DNA of 49,600 nt from Lysobacteraceae bacterium (GCA_028871555.1 JAGWNA010000017.1:1-49600); one strand, 5' to 3'; positions 33,989-42,563 are shown, counted from the first letter of the stretch. Translations and numbers: made by a program. Notes: generated from the letters alone by a model not told the origin.

Positions 33989-34377
33989 GGCGCTTCTATC
34001 TGTTCGGTTTCCTGTTGCTGATGGGCTTCGACACGCTGTCGCAGATCAGCTTCAAGTACGCCGGCACGCAGGCGCTGCCGGTGGCCGCCAGCGTGGCGTG
34101 GCTGCTGCGCGTGTTCGGCCAACCGTGGGTGTACGGTGCGATCGTCGGTTACGTCGGCGCTTTCTTCACCTGGATGAGCCTGCTCAAGCACGCGCCGATC
34201 GGCCCGGCATTCGCCGCCTCGCATCTGGAAGTGGTCTCGGTGATGCTGCTGTCAGTCTGGCTGTTCGACGAACACCTCACCGTTCCCCGCGTGCTGGGGG
34301 CGATCGCGATCATCGCCGGCATCGTCTGCCTGGGCCTGGCCGAGAGCCGCGAGCACCCGCCGGAACCCGCCGCCTGA
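33985..34377 (+). CDS. Small EamA/SMR-like membrane protein, second of a pair
   Basis: A 130-residue protein with four predicted membrane segments and a short charged tail (ESREHPPEPAA). The start LLMGFDTLSQISFKYAGTQ parallels the first subunit's DTGGQLAFKAA. The WLFDEHLTVPRVLGAIAII segment corresponds to the EamA C-terminal half. It overlaps the first subunit gene by four bases and precedes the DegT-type aminotransferase gene by 20 bases. The sequence divergence between the pair favours a heterodimer. Confidence 0.85.
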   Translation: MRRFYLFGFLLLMGFDTLSQISFKYAGTQALPVAASVAWLLRVFGQPWVYGAIVGYVGAFFTWMSLLKHAPIGPAFAASHLEVVSVMLLSVWLFDEHLTVPRVLGAIAIIAGIVCLGLAESREHPPEPAA

Positions 34378-34397
34378 GCGCAGGATGAGCTGCTCGC

Positions 34398-35609
34398 ATG
34401 CTGCCCCGCCGCCGCCACGAATTGCCTCCCACTGCCGGCCTGCCGCTGCGGCCAGGTGACTTGCTGCCCGGTGCCGCAACCCTCGCCGCACAGGTCGCCG
34501 CGCAACTGGGGACGCCGCCGCTGCAGCTGGAATGCTCCGGCACGGCCAGCCTGCTGATCGCGTTGACTGCGCTGCGCGAGCTGCAACCGCTGCGCCGCCA
34601 GGTGGTGATCCCCGCCTTCACCTGCCCACTGGTCGCGATCGCGGTGCACCGGGCCGGGCTCGAGGTGAAGCTGTGCGATCTGCGCGCCGGCCATTACGAC
34701 ATGGATCCGGCCGCGCTGCAGGGCGCCTGCAACGAACATACGCTGGCGATCGTGCCGACCCATCTGGGCGGCCGCGTCGCCAATGTCGACGCCACGCTGG
34801 CCGTCGCGCGCGCGGTCGGCGCCTATGTGATCGAAGATGCCGCGCAGGCGTTGGGTGCACGCAAGGACGGCCGCAGCGTGGGCCTGCTCGGCGACGTCGG
34901 CTTTTTCAGCCTTGCCGCCGGCAAGGGGCTGTCGATCTACGAAGGCGGCCTGCTGCTGGCACGCGATCCGCTGCTGCGCGACCGGCTCGCGCGCACCGCC
35001 GCGCGCATCGTGCCGCGAAGCATCGGCTGGGAATGGCGCCGCAGCGTGGAACTGCTCGGCTACGCTGCGCTGTATCGCCCGCACGGCTTGCGGCTGGCGT
35101 ACGGCAACCCGCTGCGCCGCGCGCTGCGCCGCGGCGATCCGGTCAGTGCGGTAGGCGACGATTTCCCGCTGACCGTGCCGCTGCATCGGGTCGGCCGCTG
35201 GCGCCAGGCCGTCGGCGCGCATGCCGCAGCCCGCCTCCCGGCGTTTCTCGACCAGCTGTCGGCGCAGGCACAACGACGCCGGCCGCGGCTGCACCGGATC
35301 GACGGCATCACAGTACTCGACGATCCGCCCGGCGCGAACGGCACCTGGCCATTCCTGCTGCTGCTGCTGCCCGACCAGCAGCGCCGCGACGCCGCACTGG
35401 CGCAGCTGTGGCAAGCCGGCCTGGGCGTCAGCCGCCTGTACATCCACGCCCTGCCCGACTACACCTACCTGGCCGGCGTGGTGCCGGCGCAGCAGGTACC
35501 CCATGCCCGCGACTTCGCCGCACGCAGCCTCAGCATCAGCAACAGCCCGTGGATGACGGACGCGGATTTCGAGGCGATCTGCGGGGTGCTGGAAGCGGCA
35601 CTGCGTTGA
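34398..35609 (+). CDS. DegT/DnrJ/EryC1/StrS-family PLP-dependent aminotransferase
   Basis: A 403-residue fold-type I PLP enzyme of the family that aminates nucleotide sugars and related ketones. Visible are the cofactor-binding GTASLLIAL segment, aspartate D147 in VIEDAAQALGA, and the Schiff-base lysine K176 in SLAAGKGLSIYEGG. The C-terminal half is diverged from well-studied sugar aminotransferases, so the substrate is open. It is last in the esterase-EamA-EamA operon and its stop is one base from the convergent stop of the arginase-like gene. Confidence 0.88.
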   Translation: MLPRRRHELPPTAGLPLRPGDLLPGAATLAAQVAAQLGTPPLQLECSGTASLLIALTALRELQPLRRQVVIPAFTCPLVAIAVHRAGLEVKLCDLRAGHYDMDPAALQGACNEHTLAIVPTHLGGRVANVDATLAVARAVGAYVIEDAAQALGARKDGRSVGLLGDVGFFSLAAGKGLSIYEGGLLLARDPLLRDRLARTAARIVPRSIGWEWRRSVELLGYAALYRPHGLRLAYGNPLRRALRRGDPVSAVGDDFPLTVPLHRVGRWRQAVGAHAAARLPAFLDQLSAQAQRRRPRLHRIDGITVLDDPPGANGTWPFLLLLLPDQQRRDAALAQLWQAGLGVSRLYIHALPDYTYLAGVVPAQQVPHARDFAARSLSISNSPWMTDADFEAICGVLEAALR

Positions 35610-35610
35610 A

Positions 35611-36492
35611 TCAGCGCGAGCGGATCGCGATCGCCTTCAGCAATTGCAGATTCAACGCATGCTGCTGCGCCTGCCAGTCGGCCAGCATGGCCGGGTCGAT
35701 CGCGGGTTGCTCGTCCAGCGCGGACAGCCTGCGTTTCCACCAGCTCTTGTACTGGTAATGCGAGACCTCGCCGTTGATGTCGCTGCCGACCAGTCCGTGC
35801 TGCAGGCTGCCGATCAGCGCCAGCGCGTGATGCGCCAGCAAGCGGCCCTGGTCCCAGTTGGTGTGCGCCACTTCGGGCGCGAACACGTCCTTGTCGATCG
35901 ACAGATAGCTCGGCGCGGTTTGCGTGCGCTCGCGTTCGACGAACGCATCGACCAGCGCCTCGGCCGTGTCGAAACCGCGGAACGCATGGGCCAACCCGAG
36001 CCGGCGCGCCCAGCCGGTGTCCACGCCGATGGACCAATAAGTCAGCTTGCCGCGCAGCAACGGGGTCAGGTAGTTCTCCCACGCATGGCCAGCGCCGATA
36101 TCGGCCGAAGTGATGCCCAGCACGTGCACACGGTCGACCTGCGGCAGCATCGCCACCTTGCGCACCCATGAACCGCAATGCACGCCGAACGGAAATCGCA
36201 TGTTGTCCGGATGGTTGTCCAGCACCACGACTTGAAACGGCGTGCGCGACCGGAGTCGCGCGATCAGCGGCCAGCTCAGGTGATGGAAGTCACCGCTGCC
36301 CATGAGTACCGTGCCGTGTCCGGCCGGCAGCAACTCGTCGAGTATCGTGCGGAAACGCCGCATGCTCGCCATCGAACACGCGAAGCGCAGCGACTCCTGC
36401 CAGTGTTCCAGCGGCAATACCAGCCGGCCGGGCAGCGGTCCGACCGAATGATCGATATCCAGCACCACGGGTCGATTCGCGAGGTCATTCAT
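35611..36492 (-). CDS. Arginase/ureohydrolase-superfamily-like protein, function unknown
   Basis: A 293-residue protein I do not recognise by name. Start at 36492 gives MNDLANRPVVLDIDHSVG. Several segments line up with the metal-binding motifs of the arginase superfamily: GSGDFHHLSWPLI (like GGDHS), VVLDNHPDN (like DAHxD), YLSIDKDVFAPE (like SxDxDxxDP) and VGSDINGEVS (like GxDIxE). I infer a two-metal hydrolase acting on an amidine or amide. It overlaps the upstream FemAB-like gene by eight bases, so the two are coupled. Confidence 0.65.
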   Translation of the reverse strand: MNDLANRPVVLDIDHSVGPLPGRLVLPLEHWQESLRFACSMASMRRFRTILDELLPAGHGTVLMGSGDFHHLSWPLIARLRSRTPFQVVVLDNHPDNMRFPFGVHCGSWVRKVAMLPQVDRVHVLGITSADIGAGHAWENYLTPLLRGKLTYWSIGVDTGWARRLGLAHAFRGFDTAEALVDAFVERERTQTAPSYLSIDKDVFAPEVAHTNWDQGRLLAHHALALIGSLQHGLVGSDINGEVSHYQYKSWWKRRLSALDEQPAIDPAMLADWQAQQHALNLQLLKAIAIRSR

Positions 36493-37555
36493 CGGTGGCA
36501 CCCGCCGCGGCCTGCCAGCTGCGATCGCTTTCGAAATGACCGCCCAGACGGCGCAGCAGCGCGCGCAGCAAGGGGTTGCGGGCATATACCGCATGCCGGG
36601 TGAAGGTCATGCGCGCGCCCAGGAACGACTTCACTTCGGGATCGGTCCAGCCGGCCACGTAGTGGGTCAGGCCCTGCTGCCGCGCATGGTCGAGATTGTG
36701 CATCCAGCTGACGAAATACAGGTTGTGCTCGCGCGCCTGCGGATAGGCGAAGCCGACGTACTTGTCGATCAGCTTGCCGCCGTGTTCGTAACAGAGGTTC
36801 CATCCGATCATCTGCCCGGCATGCCGATACACGAACACCACCCCGCCGCTGTCGCCGTCCTGCAGCACGGCGCGGAAAAACGGTGCGCTCAAGCGGTCGA
36901 AGTGGATCTCGCTTTGTGCGTAGACATTGTCGAACAACTCATGGAACGCCGCCAGCGTGGCCTCGTCGCGAAAACGCGGATCGCCGGTGCGCACCGCTTC
37001 GATCTCCAGCTGCGCGCGCGAACGCAGCTTGCGCCGGATGTTCTTCCGCCGGCTGGACGACAGCCGCGCCAGGTACTCGTCGTTCGAGCCAAAATCGATC
37101 GGCACCCAGGCCAGCGCCTGCCCCTCCAGCAGCACGAACCCGGCGGCTTCGCAGGCGCTGGCGAATGCGCGCGCGTACGCGTTTTCGGCATCGTTCAGCA
37201 ACGGCGAATCCTGCGCGATATCCTTGACGATCAGCAGCCGGCATTCCCGCCCGTATGCCGTCTTCAGCCCGCAAGCCAGTGCCTCGGGTGCAACGCCGGC
37301 CGGCAGCGGCGCATACTCCGACACCGTGGTACCGGCAAAGCGGGTGCGCCACTGCAGCAGGCGCCCCCAGTAGCGATAAAGCGGCAGTGCGCTGATCCGC
37401 CGGCGCAGCGAGTCGTCTGCCGTGGTCAGCAGGTTGAACGGCGCGACGAAGCAGGGCATGCCCTGCAGCGAGCGCTCCACCGTAAAGCCGATCGGCGGAT
37501 GTGCCATGAAAGCCCCAAGCAGGGCATCCGGTTCCAATTGGGCGATGAAAGGCAT
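36485..37555 (-). CDS. FemAB/GNAT-like acyl- or aminoacyltransferase
   Basis: A 356-residue protein resembling the FemAB-like 'peptidogalycan' group and GNAT-fold transferases. SSRRKNIRRKLRSRAQ in the middle is the basic motif seen in that group, and the C-terminal half (GGVVFVYRHAGQMIGWNLC, LIDKYVGF) forms a GNAT-like core. FemAB-type enzymes transfer amino acids or acyl groups to envelope components; the actual donor and acceptor are unknown. It is divergent from the acyl carrier protein gene, with 67 bases between starts. Confidence 0.72.
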   Translation of the reverse strand: MPFIAQLEPDALLGAFMAHPPIGFTVERSLQGMPCFVAPFNLLTTADDSLRRRISALPLYRYWGRLLQWRTRFAGTTVSEYAPLPAGVAPEALACGLKTAYGRECRLLIVKDIAQDSPLLNDAENAYARAFASACEAAGFVLLEGQALAWVPIDFGSNDEYLARLSSSRRKNIRRKLRSRAQLEIEAVRTGDPRFRDEATLAAFHELFDNVYAQSEIHFDRLSAPFFRAVLQDGDSGGVVFVYRHAGQMIGWNLCYEHGGKLIDKYVGFAYPQAREHNLYFVSWMHNLDHARQQGLTHYVAGWTDPEVKSFLGARMTFTRHAVYARNPLLRALLRRLGGHFESDRSWQAAAGATDE

Positions 37556-37622
37556 GGGTAAGCTAATTTGCCTAGACTAGAAGGTGCATGAAATCTTGTT
37601 TTCCACCAGGAAACCACTCGTC

Positions 37623-37895
37623 ATGAACGATGCGACCCAGCAAGAAGTGTTCGAGATCATCGCCAGGCAGGCCAAGATCGACGTGGCGGCCGTCAAACCC
37701 GAATCCACACTCAAGGATCTGGGCATTGCATCGCTGGAGGCGATCGAACTGATCTTCGACATCGAGGAGCACTTCAACATTACCTTCCCCGACCAGCAGG
37801 GCGCCAATTTCGACAGCGACACGGCCAGCAGCCTGGTCGAGGCGGTGCAGAAGGCGCTCGACGACAAGGCGGCGGGCGAAGGAAACCACGGATGA
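37623..37895 (+). CDS. Stand-alone acyl carrier protein
   Basis: A 90-residue acyl carrier protein. The phosphopantetheine-attachment serine is S37 in LGIASLEAIELIFDIEE; the usual DSL motif reads ASL, which is common in specialised carrier proteins. Start chosen at the ATG giving MNDATQQEVFEII. Its stop overlaps the ketosynthase ATG by four bases, so this carrier probably serves that enzyme rather than general fatty acid synthesis, whose acpP usually sits by fabF-fabG elsewhere. Confidence 0.92.
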   Translation: MNDATQQEVFEIIARQAKIDVAAVKPESTLKDLGIASLEAIELIFDIEEHFNITFPDQQGANFDSDTASSLVEAVQKALDDKAAGEGNHG

Positions 37896-39124
37896 CCAAC
37901 CTGTCGACGCGCCGGGTAGTCATCACCGGCATGGGAGCGATCAGCCCCCTCGGCGTAGGTGCCGGGACGCTGTGGCAAGGCCTGCGCGAGGCCCGCAGCG
38001 GCATCGGCCCGTTGCGGCACGAGGATGCCGGCCGCCTGCGCGTGAAGATCGCCGCGCAAGTGCCGGCCAGTTTCGATCCGGCGGCGAACATCGACGAGCG
38101 CACCCTGCCCTTGCTCGACCGCACGTCGGAATTCGCGCTGCATGCCGCGCGCGAGGCGATCGCCGAATCGGGGCTGGATTTCAGCCAGGGCGACCTCGGC
38201 CTGCGCACGGCGGTGATCGTCGGCACCGGCGTCGGCGGCGAAACCACCCAGGACGAACAGAGCCGGCGGCTTTACGCGGACAATGCACAGCGCGCGCATC
38301 CGCTGACCATCGTGCGGCTGATGACGAACGCCTCGGCCAGCCAGATCAGCATCGCCTGGGGCCTGCGCGGCCCGACCTTCGCGGTTGCCAGCGCCTGCGC
38401 CTCGGCGAACCACGCGATCATCCAGGCCGTGCAGATGATCCGTTACGGACTGGCGGATGCGGCGATCAGCGGCGGTACCGAGGCCTGCCTGACCTACGGC
38501 GCGCTGCGCGCATGGGAAGCGATGCGCGTGCTGGCCGACGACACCTGCCGCCCATTCAGCGCGAATCGCCGCGGCCTCGTGCTGGGCGAAGGTGCGGGCA
38601 TCTTCGTGCTGGAATCGCTGGAGCATGCGCAGGCCCGTGGCGCGGTGATCCTGGCCGAACTGGCCGGCAGCGGCATGACCGCCGACGCCACCGACATCGT
38701 GATGCCCAGCGCGGTCGGCGCCGCCGCCGCGATGACCCAGGCACTGGCCGATGCCGGTCTGGCGCCGCAGGACGTCGACTACATCAATGCCCACGGTACC
38801 GGCACGGCGGCCAACGACGCCACCGAGAGCAAGGCGATCCGGCTCGCGTTCGGCCCCCATGCCGATCGACTTGCGGTGTCCTCGACCAAATCGATGCACG
38901 GCCATGCGCTGGGCGCCTCCGGCGCGCTGGAACTGGTGGCGGTGATCGGCGCACTGCGCGACGGCGTGGTACCGCCCACTGCGAACCTGGACAAGGCCGA
39001 CCCGGCCTGCGACCTGGACTACGTGCCGAATGTCGCCCGGTCGATGCCGGTACGTGCCGCGCTGAGCAACTCGTTCGCGTTCGGCGGGCTCAACGCGGTG
39101 CTGGCGCTCAAACGCGCGCCCTGA
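37892..39124 (+). CDS. Beta-ketoacyl-[acyl carrier protein] synthase (FabF-like)
   Basis: A 410-residue condensing enzyme with an intact Cys-His-His triad: C169 in VASACASANHA, H301 in NAHGTGT and H338 in STKSMHGHALGASG, plus K333. It therefore should condense acyl and malonyl thioesters. TGMGAISPLGVG at the start and LGEGAGIFVLE are family features. Translational coupling to the stand-alone carrier protein and the absence of reductase or dehydratase genes nearby argue against a housekeeping FabF. A three-unit REP cluster follows. Confidence 0.92.
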   Translation: MTNLSTRRVVITGMGAISPLGVGAGTLWQGLREARSGIGPLRHEDAGRLRVKIAAQVPASFDPAANIDERTLPLLDRTSEFALHAAREAIAESGLDFSQGDLGLRTAVIVGTGVGGETTQDEQSRRLYADNAQRAHPLTIVRLMTNASASQISIAWGLRGPTFAVASACASANHAIIQAVQMIRYGLADAAISGGTEACLTYGALRAWEAMRVLADDTCRPFSANRRGLVLGEGAGIFVLESLEHAQARGAVILAELAGSGMTADATDIVMPSAVGAAAAMTQALADAGLAPQDVDYINAHGTGTAANDATESKAIRLAFGPHADRLAVSSTKSMHGHALGASGALELVAVIGALRDGVVPPTANLDKADPACDLDYVPNVARSMPVRAALSNSFAFGGLNAVLALKRAP

Positions 39125-39140
39125 AAACGCCGCCCCCGTC

Positions 39141-39283
39141 GTAGGAGCGCACCCTGTGCGCGAATGCTCTTGAACCATGAACGTCGCGCCCGTAGGAGCG
39201 CACCCTGTGCGCGAATGCTCTTCGTCCATGCCGGCACAAGAGCTTTCGCGCGAAGAGCATTCGCGCACAGGGTGCGCTCCTAC
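39141..39283. repeat. REP cluster: two direct units and one inverted unit
   Basis: Two direct copies starting GTAGGAGC with core GCGCACCCTGTGCGC and GAATGCTCT (39141-39170 and 39192-39222) are followed by one inverted copy (39253-39283). The core is the same as in the pair after rapA. It lies between the convergent ketosynthase and class III aminotransferase genes. Confidence 0.88.
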
Positions 39284-39314
39284 GGGAGGGCGGCCGCCGG
39301 CCAATCGTCCAACC

Positions 39315-40715
39315 TCAGCCCTTCTTGGCCCTGGTCAGCAACTGGTCGAGCAGGCTGATCGCCAGGTCGATTTCCTCGTGGGTGATCTCCAGCGACGGCG
39401 CGAATGTGATCACGTTCTTGTACCAGCCGCCCACGTCGAGCACCAGGCCGATCTTCTTGCCGTCGTGCGTGAGGTCGCCGGCCAGACCGATGTCGACCAT
39501 CCTGTCCAGCAGCGCCTTGTTCGGCGTGAAGCCGTCGTCGGTGCAGATCTCCGCGCGCAGCGCCAGACCCAGGCCGTCGACGTCGCCGATTTCCTTGTGC
39601 CGCTTCTGCAGCTCGCGCAGGCCGTCGAGAAAGTGCGCGCCCTTGACCGGCACGCTGGTCTCGTAGTCCAGCTCGTAGCCCATCTTGATCACTTCCAGAC
39701 CCAGCGCGGTACCCAGCGGGTTGGAGTTGAACGTCGAGTGGGTCGAACCCGGCGGGAAGATCGTCGGATTGATCAGCTCCTCGCGCGCCCACAGGCCCGA
39801 CAGCGGGTTGAGGCCGTTGGTCAGCGCCTTGCCGAACACCACGATGTCAGGGGTCACGCCGAAGTGCTCGATCGACCACAGCTTGCCGGTGCGCCAGAAG
39901 CCCATCTGGATTTCGTCGGACACCATCAGGATGCCGTACTGGTCGAGCACCTTCTTCAGGCCCTTGAAGAAGCCCATCGGCGGGACGACGTAGCCGCCGG
40001 TGCCCTGGATCGGCTCGACGTAGAACGCCGCGTATTCGCACTGGTTCGTCTTCGGATCCCACACGCCGTTGTATTCGGTCTCGAACAGGCGCGCGAACTG
40101 GTTCACACAGCTGTCCGAATATTCCTCGGCGGTCATGCCCTTGGGACGGCGGAACGGATACGGGAACGGCAGGAACATCGCGCGCTCGCCGAAGTGGCCG
40201 AAACGGCGGCGGTAGCGGTAGCTGGAGGTGATCGACGAGGCGCCCAGGGTGCGGCCGTGGTAGCCGCCCTCGAAGGCGAACATCAGGCTCTTGCCGTTCT
40301 TGAAGTTGCGCACCAGCTTGAGCGAATCCTCGATCGCCTGGGCGCCACCCACGTTGAAGTGCACCCGGCCGTCGAGGCCGAACTTCCTCTTCGCGTCCAG
40401 CGCCACCGTCTTGGCCAGCTCGATGCGGGTCTGGTGCAGGTACTGGCTGGCCACCTGCGGCAGCACGTCGATCTGCTTCTTCAGCGCGTCGTTGAGGCGC
40501 GGGTTGCCGTAGCCGAAGTTGACCGCCGAATACCACATCTGCAGGTCGAGGAACGGCGTGCCGGCGGTGTCGAACATGTAGCTGCCCTGGCCGTGGCGGA
40601 AGATTTTCGGCGGGTCGACATAATGCACGGTGTCGCCGAACGAGCTGTACTTCGCCTCGTCGGCGAGCAGCTGCGCGTCGTCGATGAAGCCGGCGGCGGT
40701 CTTGTCGATTTTCAT
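39315..40715 (-). CDS. Class III PLP-dependent aminotransferase
   Basis: A 466-residue omega-aminotransferase-type enzyme (GABA, ornithine, lysine and related amines). Features include the cofactor-binding HFNVGGAQAIEDSLKLV, EGGYHGRTLGASS, the aspartate in MVSDEIQMGFWRTG, and the Schiff-base lysine in VVFGKALTNGLNPLSG. Sequence resembles the lysine/ornithine-type branch, but the substrate is not certain. It lies 62 bases after the HAD phosphatase gene, in the same direction. It is near, but not in one operon with, the carrier protein and ketosynthase. Confidence 0.9.
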   Translation of the reverse strand: MKIDKTAAGFIDDAQLLADEAKYSSFGDTVHYVDPPKIFRHGQGSYMFDTAGTPFLDLQMWYSAVNFGYGNPRLNDALKKQIDVLPQVASQYLHQTRIELAKTVALDAKRKFGLDGRVHFNVGGAQAIEDSLKLVRNFKNGKSLMFAFEGGYHGRTLGASSITSSYRYRRRFGHFGERAMFLPFPYPFRRPKGMTAEEYSDSCVNQFARLFETEYNGVWDPKTNQCEYAAFYVEPIQGTGGYVVPPMGFFKGLKKVLDQYGILMVSDEIQMGFWRTGKLWSIEHFGVTPDIVVFGKALTNGLNPLSGLWAREELINPTIFPPGSTHSTFNSNPLGTALGLEVIKMGYELDYETSVPVKGAHFLDGLRELQKRHKEIGDVDGLGLALRAEICTDDGFTPNKALLDRMVDIGLAGDLTHDGKKIGLVLDVGGWYKNVITFAPSLEITHEEIDLAISLLDQLLTRAKKG

Positions 40716-40777
40716 GAATGAGTCCGGGAAAAATGGGGCCAGAAGAGGAACGACGAAAAAAGAATCGATGCGGCCGA

Positions 40778-41479
40778 TCAGGCCTGGACGGCTGCCGGCT
40801 CGTGATGGCCATGGCTGGCCAGGCTGCCGTCGAGCAGCCTGGGCAGAAACTCGAGCGCATCCTCGAAGCCGGTAATCGGCACGTAGGGGATGCCGACGGC
40901 GCGGCAATGTTCGATCAGGCGATGCTTGGCAAACACGAAATCGACGCGGTCGGCGGCGCAGAAATCCGATGCGCCATCGCCGATCAGCAAGGTCCTGGCA
41001 CCGGTGCCGCGGGCCTGCGCCACGCAGGCGCACTTGCAGGTGCCGCTGCGGCAGCCGTCGGCCTGGAACGGCGAGGTCAGCAACCACTGCTTCGGCGGCG
41101 TGGCCGGTGCCAGATGGTTCGCCGCCAGCGGCAGATCGTCCAGCCCGTAGCGGCCGAGAATCTGGTGGATCGCATAGTCCAGCCCGTCGCTGACCACGCG
41201 GATCGGCACGTTCAGTTCGCGCGCCCTGGCCACGAAACCGGGAAACGCATGATCGATCCACAATCCGGCCAGATGGCTGTCGAGTTCCGCGCGGGTCATC
41301 TCGAGCAGGTCGACCTGACCGGTCATGCATTCGCGCGAGCCGATCCGGCCGGCGCGCCAATCCTGCTCCAGCACTTCCCAGCCCGGGCCGCCGAAGCGGT
41401 CCAGCAGCGAATCGATCACGTCCTCGACGGAAATGGTGCCGTCGAAATCACACAGGATGGTCCAGCCGGATACGGGCAT
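40778..41479 (-). CDS. HAD-IB family phosphatase (MtnX-like)
   Basis: A 233-residue small-molecule phosphatase. Motif I is ILCDFDGTISVEDV with nucleophile D11 and D13, motif II lies in RVVSDGLDYAI, and motif IV is LIGDGASDFCAA. This order and the long cap insert fit the subgroup with MtnX and phosphoserine-phosphatase-like enzymes. A cysteine-rich segment, CRSGTCKCACVA (about residue 145), is unusual and could bind a metal. Start chosen at MPVSGWTILCDFDGTIS. It precedes the class III aminotransferase gene and is probably co-transcribed. Confidence 0.88.
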   Translation of the reverse strand: MPVSGWTILCDFDGTISVEDVIDSLLDRFGGPGWEVLEQDWRAGRIGSRECMTGQVDLLEMTRAELDSHLAGLWIDHAFPGFVARARELNVPIRVVSDGLDYAIHQILGRYGLDDLPLAANHLAPATPPKQWLLTSPFQADGCRSGTCKCACVAQARGTGARTLLIGDGASDFCAADRVDFVFAKHRLIEHCRAVGIPYVPITGFEDALEFLPRLLDGSLASHGHHEPAAVQA

Positions 41480-41648
41480 CAGCAACACACTCGGTTCAAC
41501 GGTGGCATGCAGGTTAGAAAGACTGCCTTTCGGCGTCCTTTCCCATTCCCGAACGGTGGCTGAGCGGCATGCCACGCCACCTCTCGGCACGTGGAGCCGC
41601 TTGCGGACAATGCCGTTGCTTTGATCTCTCCGACCGCATTCAGAGCAG

Positions 41649-41675
41649 AAGCATCGCCCGCGAGCGGGCTCCTGC
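41649..41675. repeat. Solitary degenerate REP unit
   Basis: A single inverted unit with core CCCGCGAGCGGG, the same type as the kdsA-eno pair, preceded by GCATCG. The GTAG end is degraded (reads GTGC on the minus strand). It lies in the 280-base region between the HAD phosphatase and MipA genes. Confidence 0.75.
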
Positions 41676-41759
41676 ACGACACTGAAATCGCTTGACAGCG
41701 AACGGGGTGTCTGCGAATCGGGTTATTCGAGGTGCGCCCAATATATATACTGCTGCAGC

Positions 41760-42563
41760 ATGATCCGCCTTTTGCGCCCCTGCCGTTCTTCCCGCATGCA
41801 TCGAGTGCTGCTGTCGACATGCCTGCTCGCCTGCGTGCTGTGCTCGCCGCCCGGCATGGCCGATACCGCCACGCCCTCACTGGCGTTCGGTGCGGGCGCA
41901 CAGCGCATGCCCAGTTGGGCCGGGGCCAACGACGATCGCAGCGAACCGGTGCCGTATCTGTATTTCAAGTGGCCGGGCCACGGCAGTTTTTCCACCCTCG
42001 ACGGGTTGCAGGTCGAACTGCTCCACGGTCCCATCCTGCACGGCGGCATCTATGGCAATTACCAGTGGGGGCGCCTGCGCGATGACCTGGGCGTGCTCGG
42101 CGGCAAGATCGCGTCGCTGCCGCCACGCATCAATATGGGCGGCTATCTGGAATGGCAGCTCGGCGAATCGCTCGACGCAGGTGTCGACCTGAGCCATGAC
42201 ATCAACGGTGCCGGCGCCTACCTCGACCTGTATGCCGAGTGGGACCTGCCATCGACGGGCCTGCTCGAGCATTCCATTGCGCTGCGCTGGCAGGCGATGA
42301 ACGCGCCGGCAATGACGCGCTTCTTCGGCATCCGCCCCAGCGAGGCGGTCGCGCTGGGCGTCCCTGCCTGGCGACCAGGTGCCGGCAGCCAGCTTGCTTC
42401 GCTGGAATACGACCTGTTCGTGCCGACCAGCCGGCACACCGGGGTCGCGCTGGCGCTGGTCTACGGACGCCTGCTCGGCCAGGCCGCCGCCAGCCCGCTG
42501 GTCACCCGATTCGGTTCCGCCACCCAGCTGTCCGAATCGCTGGCGTTCGTGTACCACCTGTGA
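41760..42563 (+). CDS. MipA/OmpV family outer-membrane protein
   Basis: A 267-residue exported beta-barrel protein with a signal peptide (hydrophobic stretch about 16-33, cut near MADT). Repeated alternating strands such as LHGGIYGNYQWGRLRDDLG, SLPPRINMGGYLEWQLGES and a final SLAFVYHL with terminal Leu fit the MipA/OmpV family, whose E. coli member scaffolds murein synthesis enzymes. Start is uncertain: TATACT at 41746-41751 would place transcription start almost on this ATG, making it leaderless, while an in-frame ATG at 41796 also gives a good signal peptide. Confidence 0.82.
   Translation: MIRLLRPCRSSRMHRVLLSTCLLACVLCSPPGMADTATPSLAFGAGAQRMPSWAGANDDRSEPVPYLYFKWPGHGSFSTLDGLQVELLHGPILHGGIYGNYQWGRLRDDLGVLGGKIASLPPRINMGGYLEWQLGESLDAGVDLSHDINGAGAYLDLYAEWDLPSTGLLEHSIALRWQAMNAPAMTRFFGIRPSEAVALGVPAWRPGAGSQLASLEYDLFVPTSRHTGVALALVYGRLLGQAAASPLVTRFGSATQLSESLAFVYHL

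Noticed and set aside
39141..39283. Possible short CRISPR array because of repeated GTAGGAGCGC units
   Set aside because: Units are both direct and inverted, spacers are irregular, and copies are dispersed elsewhere in the window; this is a REP cluster.
32772..41479. Assignment of the locus to a known aryl polyene or xanthomonadin cluster
   Set aside because: Those clusters carry several ketosynthases, dehydratases, a ketoreductase and an acyltransferase/MMPL exporter; only one ketosynthase and one carrier protein are present here.
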